Source of the DNA: Rhodococcus erythropolis NBRC 15567
GTDB taxonomy: Bacteria > Actinomycetota > Actinomycetes > Mycobacteriales > Mycobacteriaceae
NCBI RefSeq assembly: GCF_001552595.1
Contig: NZ_BCRM01000002.1
Location: forward strand, 183,831-247,830
DNA length: 64,000 nucleotides
Direction of reading: 5' to 3'
This document shows, piece after piece, positions 36,971-45,754 of this stretch. Below the pieces are notes generated by a model, which searched no databases, was not told the origin of the DNA, and was given only the letters and a program-made list of their open reading frames with translations. The position numbers and the translations under genes were made by a program. Position 1 is the first letter of the stretch. Each line of letters starts with the position of its first letter.

Positions 36971-37621
36971 TCATTTCTCCTTCAACATCGCTTCCATCTG
37001 AGTGATTTCCGCCTGCTGACCGGCAATGATCGCTTCTGCCATCTTTTCCGCCGATGGATCGAGCCCGTTGTCGAGTTCGGTCTGGGACATGGTGATGGCA
37101 CCCTTGTGGTGCTCGATCATCATCGTCAGCCACAACTTGTCGAACTCCGCGCCACTGGCGTCGGTGAGGGCGGTCATGTCGTCGGCCGACATCATGCCCG
37201 GCATCTCGGCCATCCCGACGCCGTGTCCCGCATGCGCCGAATCATCCATGCCCTCCATCGAACTCGACGAAGGATCGGGGCGTCCCCACTTCGTCAGCAA
37301 TTCCGTCATCTGAGCCATTTCCGGGCCTTGCGCTGCCTCTATCTGCGCTGCAAGAGAGAGAAGTTCGGCATTGTCGGTTCGACCGTCGACCATTCTGGCC
37401 ATGTCCAATGCCTGCGCGTGATGCGGGTACATCCCTTCGAGAAACTCGATGTCGGCAGCATTGACACCCGCAGGAATCTCCGACTGTGCTGCGACGCTGG
37501 TTGTTTCGGAAGAATGGTTGACGCTCTCCCCGGAGTTGTCCGAGCATCCGGCAATCAACAGTGCTGCCGCTGCCACAACCGGTACGAACCGTGCGGCGCT
37601 CTTCCTGACCGTCAAAGACAT
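36971..37621 (-). CDS. DUF305-family lipoprotein, metal-associated
   Basis: The 216-residue protein is a predicted lipoprotein (LLIAGC lipobox) with a DUF305 fold. It has two related halves. The first has FLEGMYPHHAQALDMARM (about 61-78), and the second has LTMMIEHHKGAITMSQTEL (about 164-182). The HH and Met-rich motifs, together with HAGHGVGMAEMPGMM between them, point to copper binding, and DUF305 genes often sit beside copper pumps. The RBS is GGGAG. It precedes the CopB-type ATPase on the same strand with a 112-base gap, so co-transcription is possible. Confidence 0.85.
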   Translation of the reverse strand: MSLTVRKSAARFVPVVAAAALLIAGCSDNSGESVNHSSETTSVAAQSEIPAGVNAADIEFLEGMYPHHAQALDMARMVDGRTDNAELLSLAAQIEAAQGPEMAQMTELLTKWGRPDPSSSSMEGMDDSAHAGHGVGMAEMPGMMSADDMTALTDASGAEFDKLWLTMMIEHHKGAITMSQTELDNGLDPSAEKMAEAIIAGQQAEITQMEAMLKEK

Positions 37622-37836
37622 GTTTCACTCCCGAAAATTGATTCTGTTCGATATGCACTGCACCACAATTGATTTGACAACAATGCTGCACATGCACAGT
37701 TGCCACGTTACCGGCGAAAATCCGCCTCGAAGCCCGATAACCGGCCCAAACAGGCTTCCTTCATCGAATCTTCACAGTCGAGCGGAAACCACCACACGAC
37801 AGCAATGCAGACACGCAGTCGACTAACCTCGGTTTG

Positions 37837-38550
37837 ATGAGCGCCGAACTACGACCTGGTGAGGAACCGGGGCGTGTTCTTGTCGTCGACGACGAGACTG
37901 CCCTCGCGAAGGTTGTCGCCAACTATCTGACACGCGAAGGATTCACCGTGCGCCTCGCCCACGACGGGCCGAGCGCAGTACGTTCGGTGCGCGAATTCGA
38001 GCCCGCGCTGATCGTGCTCGATCTGATGCTCCCGGGCTTCGACGGCATGGAAGTCTGCCGACGAATCCGCACCTTCTCGGACGCGTACATCCTGATGCTC
38101 TCCGCCCGTGGTGAAGAGTCGGACAAGGTGACGGGTCTGGCGGCCGGCGCGGATGACTACGTGGTCAAACCCTTCGGCCCCCGCGAGTTGGTTGCGCGAG
38201 TGAAAGCTCTGCTCAGACGGCCACGCGCGTCGAGTTTGCTGCCGAAAGTGCTGCCAACGCCTCCCGGACTCGACATCGACGTCCTGGCCCGCACGGTCCG
38301 TGTCGACGACAACCTGGTCGATCTGACCCCCACCGAGTTCACCCTGTTGTCCGCGCTCGCATCCCGACCCGACGCAGCCTGGAGTCGGGCCGAGATCATC
38401 GCCTCGGTGTGGGGGTCGCCCTGGTTCGGGGACCAGCACATCGTCGACGTCCATGTCCGTGCATTACGCCGCAAACTCGGCGACGACGCGACCGATCCGC
38501 GGTTCATCAGAACCGTCAGGGGCGTCGGATACTCACTGAGGTCGTCATGA
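37837..38550 (+). CDS. OmpR-family response regulator
   Basis: The 237-residue regulator has a receiver (VLVVDDETALAKVV; Asp in LIVLDLMLPGFDG; Lys in DDYVVKPFGPREL) and a winged-helix domain (LTPTEFTLLSALASRPDAAWSRAEI in parts, ending VRGVGYSLRSS). TAACCT (37824-37829) is 7 bases upstream of the ATG and no Shine-Dalgarno is visible, so the start appears leaderless. The stop overlaps the kinase start as ATGA. Its position divergent from DUF305-copB suggests a copper-responsive CopR/CusR-like function, which is inferred from context. Confidence 0.88.
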   Translation: MSAELRPGEEPGRVLVVDDETALAKVVANYLTREGFTVRLAHDGPSAVRSVREFEPALIVLDLMLPGFDGMEVCRRIRTFSDAYILMLSARGEESDKVTGLAAGADDYVVKPFGPRELVARVKALLRRPRASSLLPKVLPTPPGLDIDVLARTVRVDDNLVDLTPTEFTLLSALASRPDAAWSRAEIIASVWGSPWFGDQHIVDVHVRALRRKLGDDATDPRFIRTVRGVGYSLRSS

Positions 38551-39653
38551 ACGCGGTCGTCATGAAAAGACTCGGGCTACGCGGAAAACTACTGCTCGCG
38601 CAGCTCGCCGTCCTGTTCGTCGCCTGCCTCGTCATCGCCGCCGTTGCCATCGCCGTCGCTGCCCCGCTCTTTCACAACCACCTCATGATGGCCGGCATCG
38701 AAGACTCGAATGTCCGTACCCACACCGAAGAAGCATTCGCTCAGACCATGACCATTGCTCTGTTGTGCGGGATCGCGGTCGCGCTGGTGGGCGCAGGCAT
38801 CGCCGCGGTCTACATCGTCCGACGCGTCACGGCACCGATCACCATGCTGGCAGAGGCGGCGCAAAGCGTCGCCGACGGGAACTTCGACGTGACTATCGGC
38901 AGGTCCGACGTAGATGCCGATTTCACGCGTCTCGAAACGGCATTCGCCGACATGGCTGCACGCCTTGATCATTCGGATCGGGTCCGCAAACGACTGCTTG
39001 CCGACCTTGCCCACGAATTGCGCACTCCGGTATCGACTTTGGCTGCGTACGTGGACGGTATCGAGGACGGAGTTGTGCCGACAGATCCTTCGTCGTGGTC
39101 GGTGATGCGCGATCAACTCGAACGTCTGCGTCGGCTGTCGTGCGATCTGGCGGACGTCTCCGCTGCCGACGAACACGCTCTCGAACTCGATCGCCGGACC
39201 GAGAATCTCGACGACATCGTCTGCAGCGCAACGGCAGCAGCGGGGCCACGTTTTGCCGATCGTGGAGTCGAATTGACAACCGCCCTGCCTCCGCAACCGG
39301 TCACGGCCGAGGTCGATCGCCAACGAATCGAACAGATCCTCGCCAACCTGCTCGAAAACGCGTTGCGGCACACTCCAACCGGAGGTTCGGTGAAGGTGAC
39401 ACTCGCACGGGAAGGTGATCACCTCACGGTGTCCGTCACCGATACCGGTGACGGAATTCCCGCAGACCAACTCGAATCCGTCTTCGACCGTTTCCATCGC
39501 GGTGATCGATCCGACGGCTCTGGTTTGGGACTGACCATTGCGAGGAGCCTCGCGCTGGCGCATGGCGGCAACCTGACGGCCCGCCGCAACGAGCAGCCGC
39601 TCGGCAGCACGCTCGTCCTCACTGTGCCGATGGGACTCAGGCAGCTGCCTTGA
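38547..39653 (+). CDS. Sensor histidine kinase, probable metal sensor
   Basis: The 368-residue kinase has two membrane helices (about 15-40 and 70-95) and a very short extracytoplasmic loop that contains FHNHLMMAG, so His and Met residues could bind copper. A HAMP domain, a HisKA domain with the phospho-acceptor in LADLAHELRTPVS and an ATPase domain with NLLENALRHTP, DTGDGI and GSGLGLTIA follow. The start overlaps the regulator stop by 4 bases. Its 3' end overlaps the convergent YiaAB gene by 17 bases. The pairing with copper genes is positional evidence only. Confidence 0.88.
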   Translation: MNAVVMKRLGLRGKLLLAQLAVLFVACLVIAAVAIAVAAPLFHNHLMMAGIEDSNVRTHTEEAFAQTMTIALLCGIAVALVGAGIAAVYIVRRVTAPITMLAEAAQSVADGNFDVTIGRSDVDADFTRLETAFADMAARLDHSDRVRKRLLADLAHELRTPVSTLAAYVDGIEDGVVPTDPSSWSVMRDQLERLRRLSCDLADVSAADEHALELDRRTENLDDIVCSATAAAGPRFADRGVELTTALPPQPVTAEVDRQRIEQILANLLENALRHTPTGGSVKVTLAREGDHLTVSVTDTGDGIPADQLESVFDRFHRGDRSDGSGLGLTIARSLALAHGGNLTARRNEQPLGSTLVLTVPMGLRQLP

Positions 39654-39927
39654 ACGGATCGTGCTCGGCGATCAACTTCTCGAGTCGAGCCTCGTCCACT
39701 CGAACCCTGACGGTAGACGCCTCCTGCTGATCACGAATCACCTTGGCCAACGTGAACGTACTGGTGACCAAGAACAGCAAGGACATTCCGAGAAATCCGC
39801 GTTGCCACGCATCGATCGGAAGATACGCAATTCCGAGGAGGGTGCCGACAAAACTGACGGCAAAGGCTATTCCGGCCTGCAGATAGAAGGCTGCAGTGGT
39901 CTTCGAAGGTGTTGTCGGTGTGCTCAT
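39637..39927 (-). CDS. YiaA/YiaB-type two-helix membrane protein
   Basis: The 96-residue protein has two helices (about 15-35 and 43-62) with the YiaAB family layout, followed by a charged tail (KVIRDQQEA... to HDPFKAAA). Function is unknown. No Shine-Dalgarno is seen. CAGACT (minus strand) lies 7 bases before the ATG, indicating a leaderless message. A MacR-like box at 39963-39978 lies at the same distance from this start as the box before the DUF2339 gene. The 3' end overlaps the kinase gene by 17 bases. Confidence 0.8.
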   Translation of the reverse strand: MSTPTTPSKTTAAFYLQAGIAFAVSFVGTLLGIAYLPIDAWQRGFLGMSLLFLVTSTFTLAKVIRDQQEASTVRVRVDEARLEKLIAEHDPFKAAA

Positions 39928-39962
39928 GCTTCGAAGTCTGCTCGCCCATCCCGGCACTCGGA

Positions 39963-39978
39963 TGCGTAGTCCTACTCG
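39963..39978 (-). promoter_or_regulatory. MacR-like inverted repeat upstream of the YiaAB gene
   Basis: The plus-strand TGCGTAGTCCTACTCG keeps the arms (TGnGTA/TACTCG) and 4-base spacer of the site at 9334-9349. It covers -51 to -36 relative to the ATG, exactly as the other site does, and matches it at 16 of 19 positions counting GATG/CGA flanks. Confidence 0.6.
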
Positions 39979-40107
39979 AGTGCGCACGGTACTTCCCCGG
40001 CAAAAATCAGATGCCGTTACCCATCCTGGTGGATAGTCTCGGTCCGGTATCCGGAGTTGTTCCAGAACAGTTGTTGTTCGACAACAGTCAGACGGCAGGA
40101 GTGATCG

Positions 40108-41316
40108 ATGACCCGCAGACATATCGCCATGGTGAGCATTCCGGCACCTGGCCACGTCAATCCGAGCCTGGCGATCATCGCGCGTCTCGTCGCGGCCGGT
40201 CACCGCGTCACCTACGCCAACGACGAGTCGATGCGCGAGGTCATCGAGGCGACCGGGGCCGAATTCGCACCGTACGTCTCCACGCTGCCCAGCCTCGTTC
40301 CTTCCCCTGACGGCGCCGAACCGGAGAAGAGTTGGGATGGGGATCTGATCGATCAGTTGACGATTTTCCAGGACGACTACGAGGCGATGCTGCCGCAGCT
40401 GCGCCAAATCTACGACGACGACCGTCCCGACCTCTTTCTCTACGACATCGCCGGGATCCCCGCGCGAATACTGGCTCAGCAGTGGAACGTTCCCATCATC
40501 CAGTTGTCGCCGACGTATGTTGCCTGGGACGGCTACGAAGACGACGCCGCACCGATGTACGACGAGATTCGTTCCGATCCGAGAGGCGTCGACCTACTCG
40601 ATCGCGAGGCCCGGTTCTTCCGCGCCGAAGGCGTCGAGGTCGATCCGCGTGAGTTCACCGGACGCCCACCCCGTGCAATCGTGCTGATCGCAGAATCGAT
40701 GCAGCCCAACGCCAATCGAGTGAACCGCGACGTCTACACGTTTGTCGGCCCCGCACTCGAACCGAGCAATCAACCCTGGGTGAACCCGGATCCCGAACGC
40801 AAGCTTGTGTTGATTTCGCTGGGTTCAGCCTTCACCGATCATCCGGATTTCTATCGCACCTGCGTCGAGGCTTTCGGCCCGATGGACGGCTGGCACGTCG
40901 TCCTCCAGATCGGAAAGCAGGTGCAGATCTCGGATCTCGGACCACTACCCGCCAACGTCGAAATACACCGCTGGGTATCGCAGTTCGCGATTCTGCAGCA
41001 GGCCGACGCATTCGTGACCCACGCGGGTATGGGCGGATCCAGCGAGGGGCTCGTGACCGGCACACCCATGATCGCGGTGCCGCAAGCCGTCGATCAGTTC
41101 GGCAACGCCGACTCGCTCGTCGACGCCGGTGTCGCAGTACGCGTCGACGGCGCCACCGTCACGGCAGTAGAGCTTCGTGAGGCGCTGACTCGGGTGAGCT
41201 CGGACGAGTTCCGCCGACGCAGTGCAGAGTTGGCAAAAGAACTCGCAGCGGCGGGCGGTGTATCTCGTGCCGTCGAGTTGATCGAGTCCGCCCTGCCAGA
41301 CAGCGGGCGGCGGTAG
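40108..41316 (+). CDS. Macrolide-type glycosyltransferase (MGT/OleD family)
   Basis: The 402-residue GT1 enzyme transfers a sugar from a UDP/TDP donor to a small acceptor. The N-terminal catalytic His is in IPAPGHVNPSLAI (residues about 11-23). The C-terminal donor site has HAGMGGSSEGLVTGTPMIAVP and PQAVDQFGNA, the family signature. It is closest in style to macrolide glycosyltransferases that inactivate antibiotics (MGT, OleI/OleD), although the acceptor cannot be deduced. The ATG has GGCAGGAGTG upstream. A near-palindrome GTTGTTCGACAAC (40073-40085) lies in its 5' region. Confidence 0.85.
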   Translation: MTRRHIAMVSIPAPGHVNPSLAIIARLVAAGHRVTYANDESMREVIEATGAEFAPYVSTLPSLVPSPDGAEPEKSWDGDLIDQLTIFQDDYEAMLPQLRQIYDDDRPDLFLYDIAGIPARILAQQWNVPIIQLSPTYVAWDGYEDDAAPMYDEIRSDPRGVDLLDREARFFRAEGVEVDPREFTGRPPRAIVLIAESMQPNANRVNRDVYTFVGPALEPSNQPWVNPDPERKLVLISLGSAFTDHPDFYRTCVEAFGPMDGWHVVLQIGKQVQISDLGPLPANVEIHRWVSQFAILQQADAFVTHAGMGGSSEGLVTGTPMIAVPQAVDQFGNADSLVDAGVAVRVDGATVTAVELREALTRVSSDEFRRRSAELAKELAAAGGVSRAVELIESALPDSGRR

Positions 41317-41322
41317 TGGTGG

Positions 41323-41769
41323 CTACCAGTGCCAGGCGTCGCCGCCCACGTTCTTGATGGTTCGCTGCAGAACCGTGATGGTGGTGACGAATTCTTCTTC
41401 GCTGATTCCCTGCATCCGCTCTTCCTGCAGCATCTGCTGTACCCGCGCGGCGCGATCGAACTGCTGGGTGCCCGCATCAGTAGGGAGAAGGACAGACTCG
41501 TCTTCACGCGCCCAGCCCAGGTCGAGAGCAGAGTCGACGGCCGCGTCGATCACGTCGGTTGATTCGTTCGGACCGATCGTTCGCAGGAGGACAGCTCGCT
41601 CCACCCCTTCAGGGTGCAGCGAAAGTTGGTGCAGGACCCACCACCCCGGCTGGGTCACGCCGATTGCTTCGAGCGCTCCGCGCGTGCGCGCGCGAATCGC
41701 TTCACCGGCGCGCGCTGTCCAGAATCCGATCGGCTGATTGGCCGGTGGCTGCATCGCTTGTTTGTTCAT
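41323..41769 (-). CDS. MarR-like winged-helix regulator
   Basis: The 148-residue protein resembles MarR-family regulators: GFWTARAGEAIRARTRGALEAIGVTQPGWWVLHQL in parts, then a helix-turn-helix region with GVERAVLLRTIGPNESTDVIDAAVDSALDLGW and a wing with ESVLLPTDAG. The DNA-recognition helix is less canonical than in typical MarR proteins. The ATG at 41769 follows TATCGT by 7 bases, so a leaderless start is probable. It converges on the glycosyltransferase gene with a 6-base gap. Control of that gene is possible, but nothing in the sequence shows it. Confidence 0.7.
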   Translation of the reverse strand: MNKQAMQPPANQPIGFWTARAGEAIRARTRGALEAIGVTQPGWWVLHQLSLHPEGVERAVLLRTIGPNESTDVIDAAVDSALDLGWAREDESVLLPTDAGTQQFDRAARVQQMLQEERMQGISEEEFVTTITVLQRTIKNVGGDAWHW

Positions 41770-41826
41770 GGACACGACGATAAAACCTCAACGGAAGTTC
41801 AGGTCAACCACCAGCGAGGTGAAGTT

Positions 41827-43233
41827 CTACATATGTTGTGTGATTGCTCGGCCGATGATGCGGGCGGCGTCGGGGAACTCACCCGGGTTCGGTCCGGCGT
41901 AGTTGAGCCGCAGGAACTTTCCGGTCGGTTCTGCCGGGAACCAATCGTCACCGGCCCCGACGATGACGCCGGCCGACCGGCAGTCCTGCACGACACGTTC
42001 GAGATTCGTGGTGTCCGGGAGCCGAAGCCAGAGGTTGAGTCCGCCTTGCGGTACAGCGTCGAGGTGAGCGTCCGGCGCATGCTCGCGCAGACTCGACACG
42101 AGGAGGTCGCGTCTGGCCTCGAGTTGGTGACGAAGCCGGCGCAAGTGCGTGCGCCAGGCCGGCTGGGTCACGACGTCGAGCGCTACCGCTTGCAGCATCC
42201 CACTGACATACATCGAATCTGCCTGTGTATCAGCAAGAATCCGCTCGTAGGCCGGGCCTCGGGCGATCAATCCGGCAACTCGCACCGATGGCGACACGCT
42301 CTTGGTCAGTGCACGAAGGTAGACGACGTGTCCGCTGTCGTCGCGTGCAGCGATGGGGCTGGGATCTGCGGTGATTCCGAAGTCGAGCGCCGAACTGTCC
42401 TCGATGAGGAAGGCGCCGTGCCGACGGACGGTGTCGAGAACCTTGTCAGCCAACGACGGCGACCACAGCGCTCCCGTCGGGCTCGCGAAGCTCGGTTGTG
42501 CGTAGAACGCACGGGCACCGGTCTGTTCGAATGCACGCGAAAGCTCTTCGGGATCAGGACCGTTGGCACCACTGGAGATCGGAATGACCGTGACTCCGGC
42601 CTGGGCGGCAGCCAGGATCGCACCCCAGTAGGTCGGCGATTCCATGAGCAACGGACGCCCCTCCCCCACCAACGCGCGGAAGGACGTCGCAAGCCCACCC
42701 TGACTGCCGGGAAGTACAACCACGTCGTTCGGCCCCGGCGGAGTGATGCCGGCAGGAGTTGCGGAACCCAATTCGGAGGCAAACCAGGACTGCAGTTCCG
42801 GAAGCCCGGCAGCGAGGGGCCGATTGAACACGGCGTCGGTTCGCGTCGCCCTGGTGAATGCTGCACGAACCAGCCCTTCGGGCAACAGCTCTCGGGCCGG
42901 ATAGCCGGAATGCAGCGCGATCACGTCGTTGGAGGTGGACTGCAGCGCAATAGGCAGCTGCAGACGATAGTTCGGCGATCCGAGCGCCGCTGTCTGCCAC
43001 CCGTAGTCGTTGGGTCGCACGACGCGTGCGGCGCGTACGAAGGTCCCCACACCGGGACGAGCCTCCACAACCCCCTGAGATACCAGCGTTCGCAGCGCCT
43101 TCTGCACGGTGACCGGGCTCGCCCCGTGCAGGCTCACGAGCGACCGAGTGGACGGAAGCTTCGCGCCTGGAGGTGCCGTCGCGATCCATTCGCGCAAGGC
43201 TGCGACAATCCTCGAACTGCTATCATTGGACAT
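41827..43233 (-). CDS. MocR-family regulator (GntR helix-turn-helix fused to aminotransferase fold)
   Basis: The 468-residue protein joins an N-terminal GntR winged helix (about 1-70: AKLPSTRSLVSLHGASPVTVQKALRTL in parts, then GVVEARPGVGTFV) to a fold-type I PLP aminotransferase-like domain. The PLP-binding Lys is in ALTKSVSPSVRVAG (about 310-323). MocR proteins act as PLP- or amino-acid-responsive regulators of divergently transcribed genes. Here the divergent gene is an alanine-type aminotransferase, and two TAGCGCTA copies lie between them. Confidence 0.9.
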   Translation of the reverse strand: MSNDSSSRIVAALREWIATAPPGAKLPSTRSLVSLHGASPVTVQKALRTLVSQGVVEARPGVGTFVRAARVVRPNDYGWQTAALGSPNYRLQLPIALQSTSNDVIALHSGYPARELLPEGLVRAAFTRATRTDAVFNRPLAAGLPELQSWFASELGSATPAGITPPGPNDVVVLPGSQGGLATSFRALVGEGRPLLMESPTYWGAILAAAQAGVTVIPISSGANGPDPEELSRAFEQTGARAFYAQPSFASPTGALWSPSLADKVLDTVRRHGAFLIEDSSALDFGITADPSPIAARDDSGHVVYLRALTKSVSPSVRVAGLIARGPAYERILADTQADSMYVSGMLQAVALDVVTQPAWRTHLRRLRHQLEARRDLLVSSLREHAPDAHLDAVPQGGLNLWLRLPDTTNLERVVQDCRSAGVIVGAGDDWFPAEPTGKFLRLNYAGPNPGEFPDAARIIGRAITQHM

Positions 43234-43243
43234 GTCGAATCAT

Positions 43244-43276
43244 AGTAGCGCTACTCTCCTCTCGCCGCTAGCGCTA
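43244..43276. promoter_or_regulatory. Two TAGCGCTA operator copies between mocR and the aminotransferase
   Basis: AGTAGCGCTACT (43244-43255) is a perfect 12-base palindrome, and TAGCGCTA recurs at 43269-43276, 23 bases centre to centre, or about two helical turns. They lie 10-43 bases upstream of the mocR start, in the shared promoter region. Confidence 0.55.
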
Positions 43277-43371
43277 TCGCGAATCAATGTCCGTTTCCAG
43301 ACCGAACCCTGAGGCGCCCTTCTCATCTGAAACACAACTCGCCCACCCGAACCGGAGAGGTACGTAACCGC

Positions 43372-44592
43372 GTGAACACACCCATCGATCAGGCCCGCAA
43401 GCTCGAGAATGTCAGGTACGACATCAGAGGGCGAATTCTCGACAAGACCGAAGAACTCGAGGATCAGGGACACACGATCCTGCGACTCAACGTCGGTAAT
43501 CCAGCCCCCTTCGGATTCGAAGCACCGGACGAAATCATGATGGCCATGATCCGCAATCTCCCTACCGCCCAGGGATATTGCGATTCTCGCGGACTGTATT
43601 CGGCGCGCACCGCGGTGGTCCAGTACTACCAGACGCGGGGTATCACCGACGTCACCGTCGACGAGATCTATCTCGGAAACGGCGTCTCCGAACTGATCAC
43701 GCTGACGATGCAGGCGCTCTGCAATCCCGAGGACGAGATCCTGATTCCCGCTCCCGACTACCCCTTGTGGACGGCTTCGGTTTCACTTGCCGGCGGCACG
43801 CCGGTTCACTACCTCACCGATGAAAGCCAGGGCTGGGCACCGGACTTCGACGATCTGGAAGCCCGGATCTCTCCGCGCACCCGAGGGATTGTCGTCATCA
43901 ATCCCAACAATCCGACGGGCGCCGTCTACTCGACGGAGGTGCTGCAACGCTTCGTCGACATTGCCCGCAAGCATGACCTGATGCTCTTCGCCGACGAGAT
44001 CTACGAGAAGATCGTCTACGACGGCCGATCCATGACAAACCTTGCGTCGATGACCGGGCGAGACGTTTTGTGTCTGACGTACTCGGGCCTGTCCAAGGCC
44101 TACCGCGTCTGCGGGTTCCGAGCCGGATGGCTGGCCATCACCGGACCACTCGAGCGGGCGTCGAGTTTCATCGAAGGCATCAAACTGCTGGCCAACATGC
44201 GAATGTGTGCCAATGTGCCGGCGCAGCACGCGATCCAGACCGCACTCGGCGGACGCCAGTCCATCAAGGACCTCCTGCTCCCGCAAGGTCGACTGACAGC
44301 ACAGCGCGATCTCGCGCACAGCACGCTCAACAGCATCGACGGGATCAGCTGTCAGCAGGCCGACGGCGCGCTGTATCTGTTCCCGAAGCTCGATGTCGAC
44401 AAGTTCGGCATCGTCGACGACGAGAGGTTCGTTCTCGATCTACTGGAATCGGAAAAGATTCTGGTCAGTCACGGCCGCGCGTTCAATTGGATCGAACCCG
44501 ACCACTTTCGGTTGGTGACCCTGCCGAACACCGACGACCTCGCGACCGCCCTCGAGCGTCTCGGCAACTTCCTCAGTTCCTACAGCCAGTAA
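43372..44592 (+). CDS. Alanine/aspartate-type aminotransferase (AlaA/AspC group)
   Basis: The 406-residue PLP enzyme carries out transamination, probably pyruvate/glutamate to alanine. Visible family parts are LRLNVGNPAPFGFEAP (about 37-52), INPNNPTGAVYS, the Asp of LFADEIYEKIVYD and the PLP Lys in YSGLSKAYRVCGFRAGW (about 238-254). The closest named relatives are AlaA of E. coli and Rv0337c (AspC) of Mycobacterium. It starts at GTG 43372 behind GGAGAGG. The gene is divergent from a MocR regulator. A strong 17-base-pair terminator hairpin lies downstream. Confidence 0.9.
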   Translation: MNTPIDQARKLENVRYDIRGRILDKTEELEDQGHTILRLNVGNPAPFGFEAPDEIMMAMIRNLPTAQGYCDSRGLYSARTAVVQYYQTRGITDVTVDEIYLGNGVSELITLTMQALCNPEDEILIPAPDYPLWTASVSLAGGTPVHYLTDESQGWAPDFDDLEARISPRTRGIVVINPNNPTGAVYSTEVLQRFVDIARKHDLMLFADEIYEKIVYDGRSMTNLASMTGRDVLCLTYSGLSKAYRVCGFRAGWLAITGPLERASSFIEGIKLLANMRMCANVPAQHAIQTALGGRQSIKDLLLPQGRLTAQRDLAHSTLNSIDGISCQQADGALYLFPKLDVDKFGIVDDERFVLDLLESEKILVSHGRAFNWIEPDHFRLVTLPNTDDLATALERLGNFLSSYSQ

Positions 44593-44620
44593 CCCGAGAA
44601 CCGGGACGCCCCCACAAACG

Positions 44621-44656
44621 ACTGAACGCCGACCGGATTTCCGGTCGGCGTTCAGT
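44621..44656. terminator. Bidirectional terminator between the aminotransferase and purQ
   Basis: The arms 44621-44637 and 44640-44656 are fully complementary over 17 bases with a TT centre. It lies between convergent genes and probably ends transcription from both sides. Confidence 0.8.
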
Positions 44657-44675
44657 GGTGAAAATCAGCAGGCGA

Positions 44676-45353
44676 TCAGGCAGTGACGATCGCGTCGAGT
44701 GCCGAGTAGAACAAGCCGAGTCCGTCGTCGCTCGGTCCGGTGAGAGCCTCGGTGGCGTGCTCGGGGTGCGGCATCAAACCGACGACGCGGCCGTTGGCCG
44801 AAGAGATACCGGCGATACGACGCTGCGAACCGTTGGGGTTCTCCTCCGAGTAGCGAAAGACGACGCGGCCTTCACCCTCGAGTTCGTCGAGAACATTCTC
44901 GGAAGCCTGGAAGCGACCTTCACCCGACTTGAGCGGGATGAGGATCTGGGCGCCGGCCTCATAGCGTGAGGACCAAGCCGTGTTGTTGGCTTCGACCGTC
45001 AACCACTCGTCGCGGCAGATGAAGTGCAGACCCTGGTTACGGGTCAGGGCACCGGGGAGCAAACCTGCTTCGCAGAGGATCTGGAAACCGTTGCAGATGC
45101 CCAGGACCGGCATGCCGCCCTTGGCTGCTTCGACAACCTTGCCCATCGCGGGAGCAAAACGTGCGATCGCGCCGCAACGAAGGTAGTCGCCGTAGGAGAA
45201 TCCGCCGGGAACGACAACCGCGTCGACACCCTTGAGGTCTGCGTCGCCGTGCCAGAGTTCGACAGCTTCACCGCCGGCCAGGTTGATGGCCCGAGCAGCA
45301 TCGATGTCGTCGAGCGTGCCCGGGAACGTGATAACCCCGATACGTGCGCTCAT
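44676..45353 (-). CDS. purQ: Phosphoribosylformylglycinamidine synthase subunit PurQ
   Basis: PurQ is the glutaminase subunit of FGAM synthase in purine synthesis. It releases ammonia for PurL. The 225-residue class I amidotransferase has the nucleophile Cys in [13 protein letters not shown] (about 80-92), the oxyanion [10 protein letters not shown] and the catalytic His/Glu in [11 protein letters not shown] near the C-terminus. ATG 45353 overlaps the purS stop as ATGA. PurL is not in the window. Confidence 0.97.
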   Translation of the reverse strand: MSARIGVITFPGTLDDIDAARAINLAGGEAVELWHGDADLKGVDAVVVPGGFSYGDYLRCGAIARFAPAMGKVVEAAKGGMPVLGICNGFQILCEAGLLPGALTRNQGLHFICRDEWLTVEANNTAWSSRYEAGAQILIPLKSGEGRFQASENVLDELEGEGRVVFRYSEENPNGSQRRIAGISSANGRVVGLMPHPEHATEALTGPSDDGLGLFYSALDAIVTA

Positions 45354-45589
45354 GCCTCGACTCGCCTGACGGTCCAATCCTCGATCACCGTGTTGGCCAG
45401 CAGGCCTTCGGCGATCTTCTCGAGTTCGGCGTCTTCGACACTGCCGTCGATCTCCAACTCGAACCGCTTGCCCTGACGGACATCGGATACTCCTGCAAAG
45501 CCCAGGCGAGACAGTGCCCCGACAATTGCCTGTCCCTGGGGGTCGAGAATCTCGGCCTTGGGCATGACTTCGACGACGACACGGGCCAC
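45350..45589 (-). CDS. purS: Phosphoribosylformylglycinamidine synthase subunit PurS
   Basis: PurS is the small bridging subunit between PurQ and PurL. The 79-residue protein matches the family from end to end: [18 protein letters not shown], the [15 protein letters not shown] segment and the terminal [12 protein letters not shown]. It starts at GTG 45589 with AGGAGCAG upstream. The stop overlaps the purQ ATG by 4 bases. It is divergent from an MBL-fold hydrolase. Confidence 0.95.
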   Translation of the reverse strand: MARVVVEVMPKAEILDPQGQAIVGALSRLGFAGVSDVRQGKRFELEIDGSVEDAELEKIAEGLLANTVIEDWTVRRVEA

Positions 45590-45754
45590 GTGCTGCTCCT
45601 CGGTACTAGTGCGCGAACCCGGAGTGAAACGCTCGGGTGATGGCCAGTTTACCGGGCGCACCCGAGATGGTTCGCATCGAGTGATCGGGGCGTGACGGCC
45701 AACACCCGCGAAACCCGCCTGCGAGTCACTCCAGGGCGGCGCATACTCGAAATC

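Noticed and set aside
41614..43245. 543-codon plus-strand frame across marR and mocR
   Set aside because: It lies over two genes with recognisable folds and would run through their shared promoter region, and its residue composition is that of a shadow frame.
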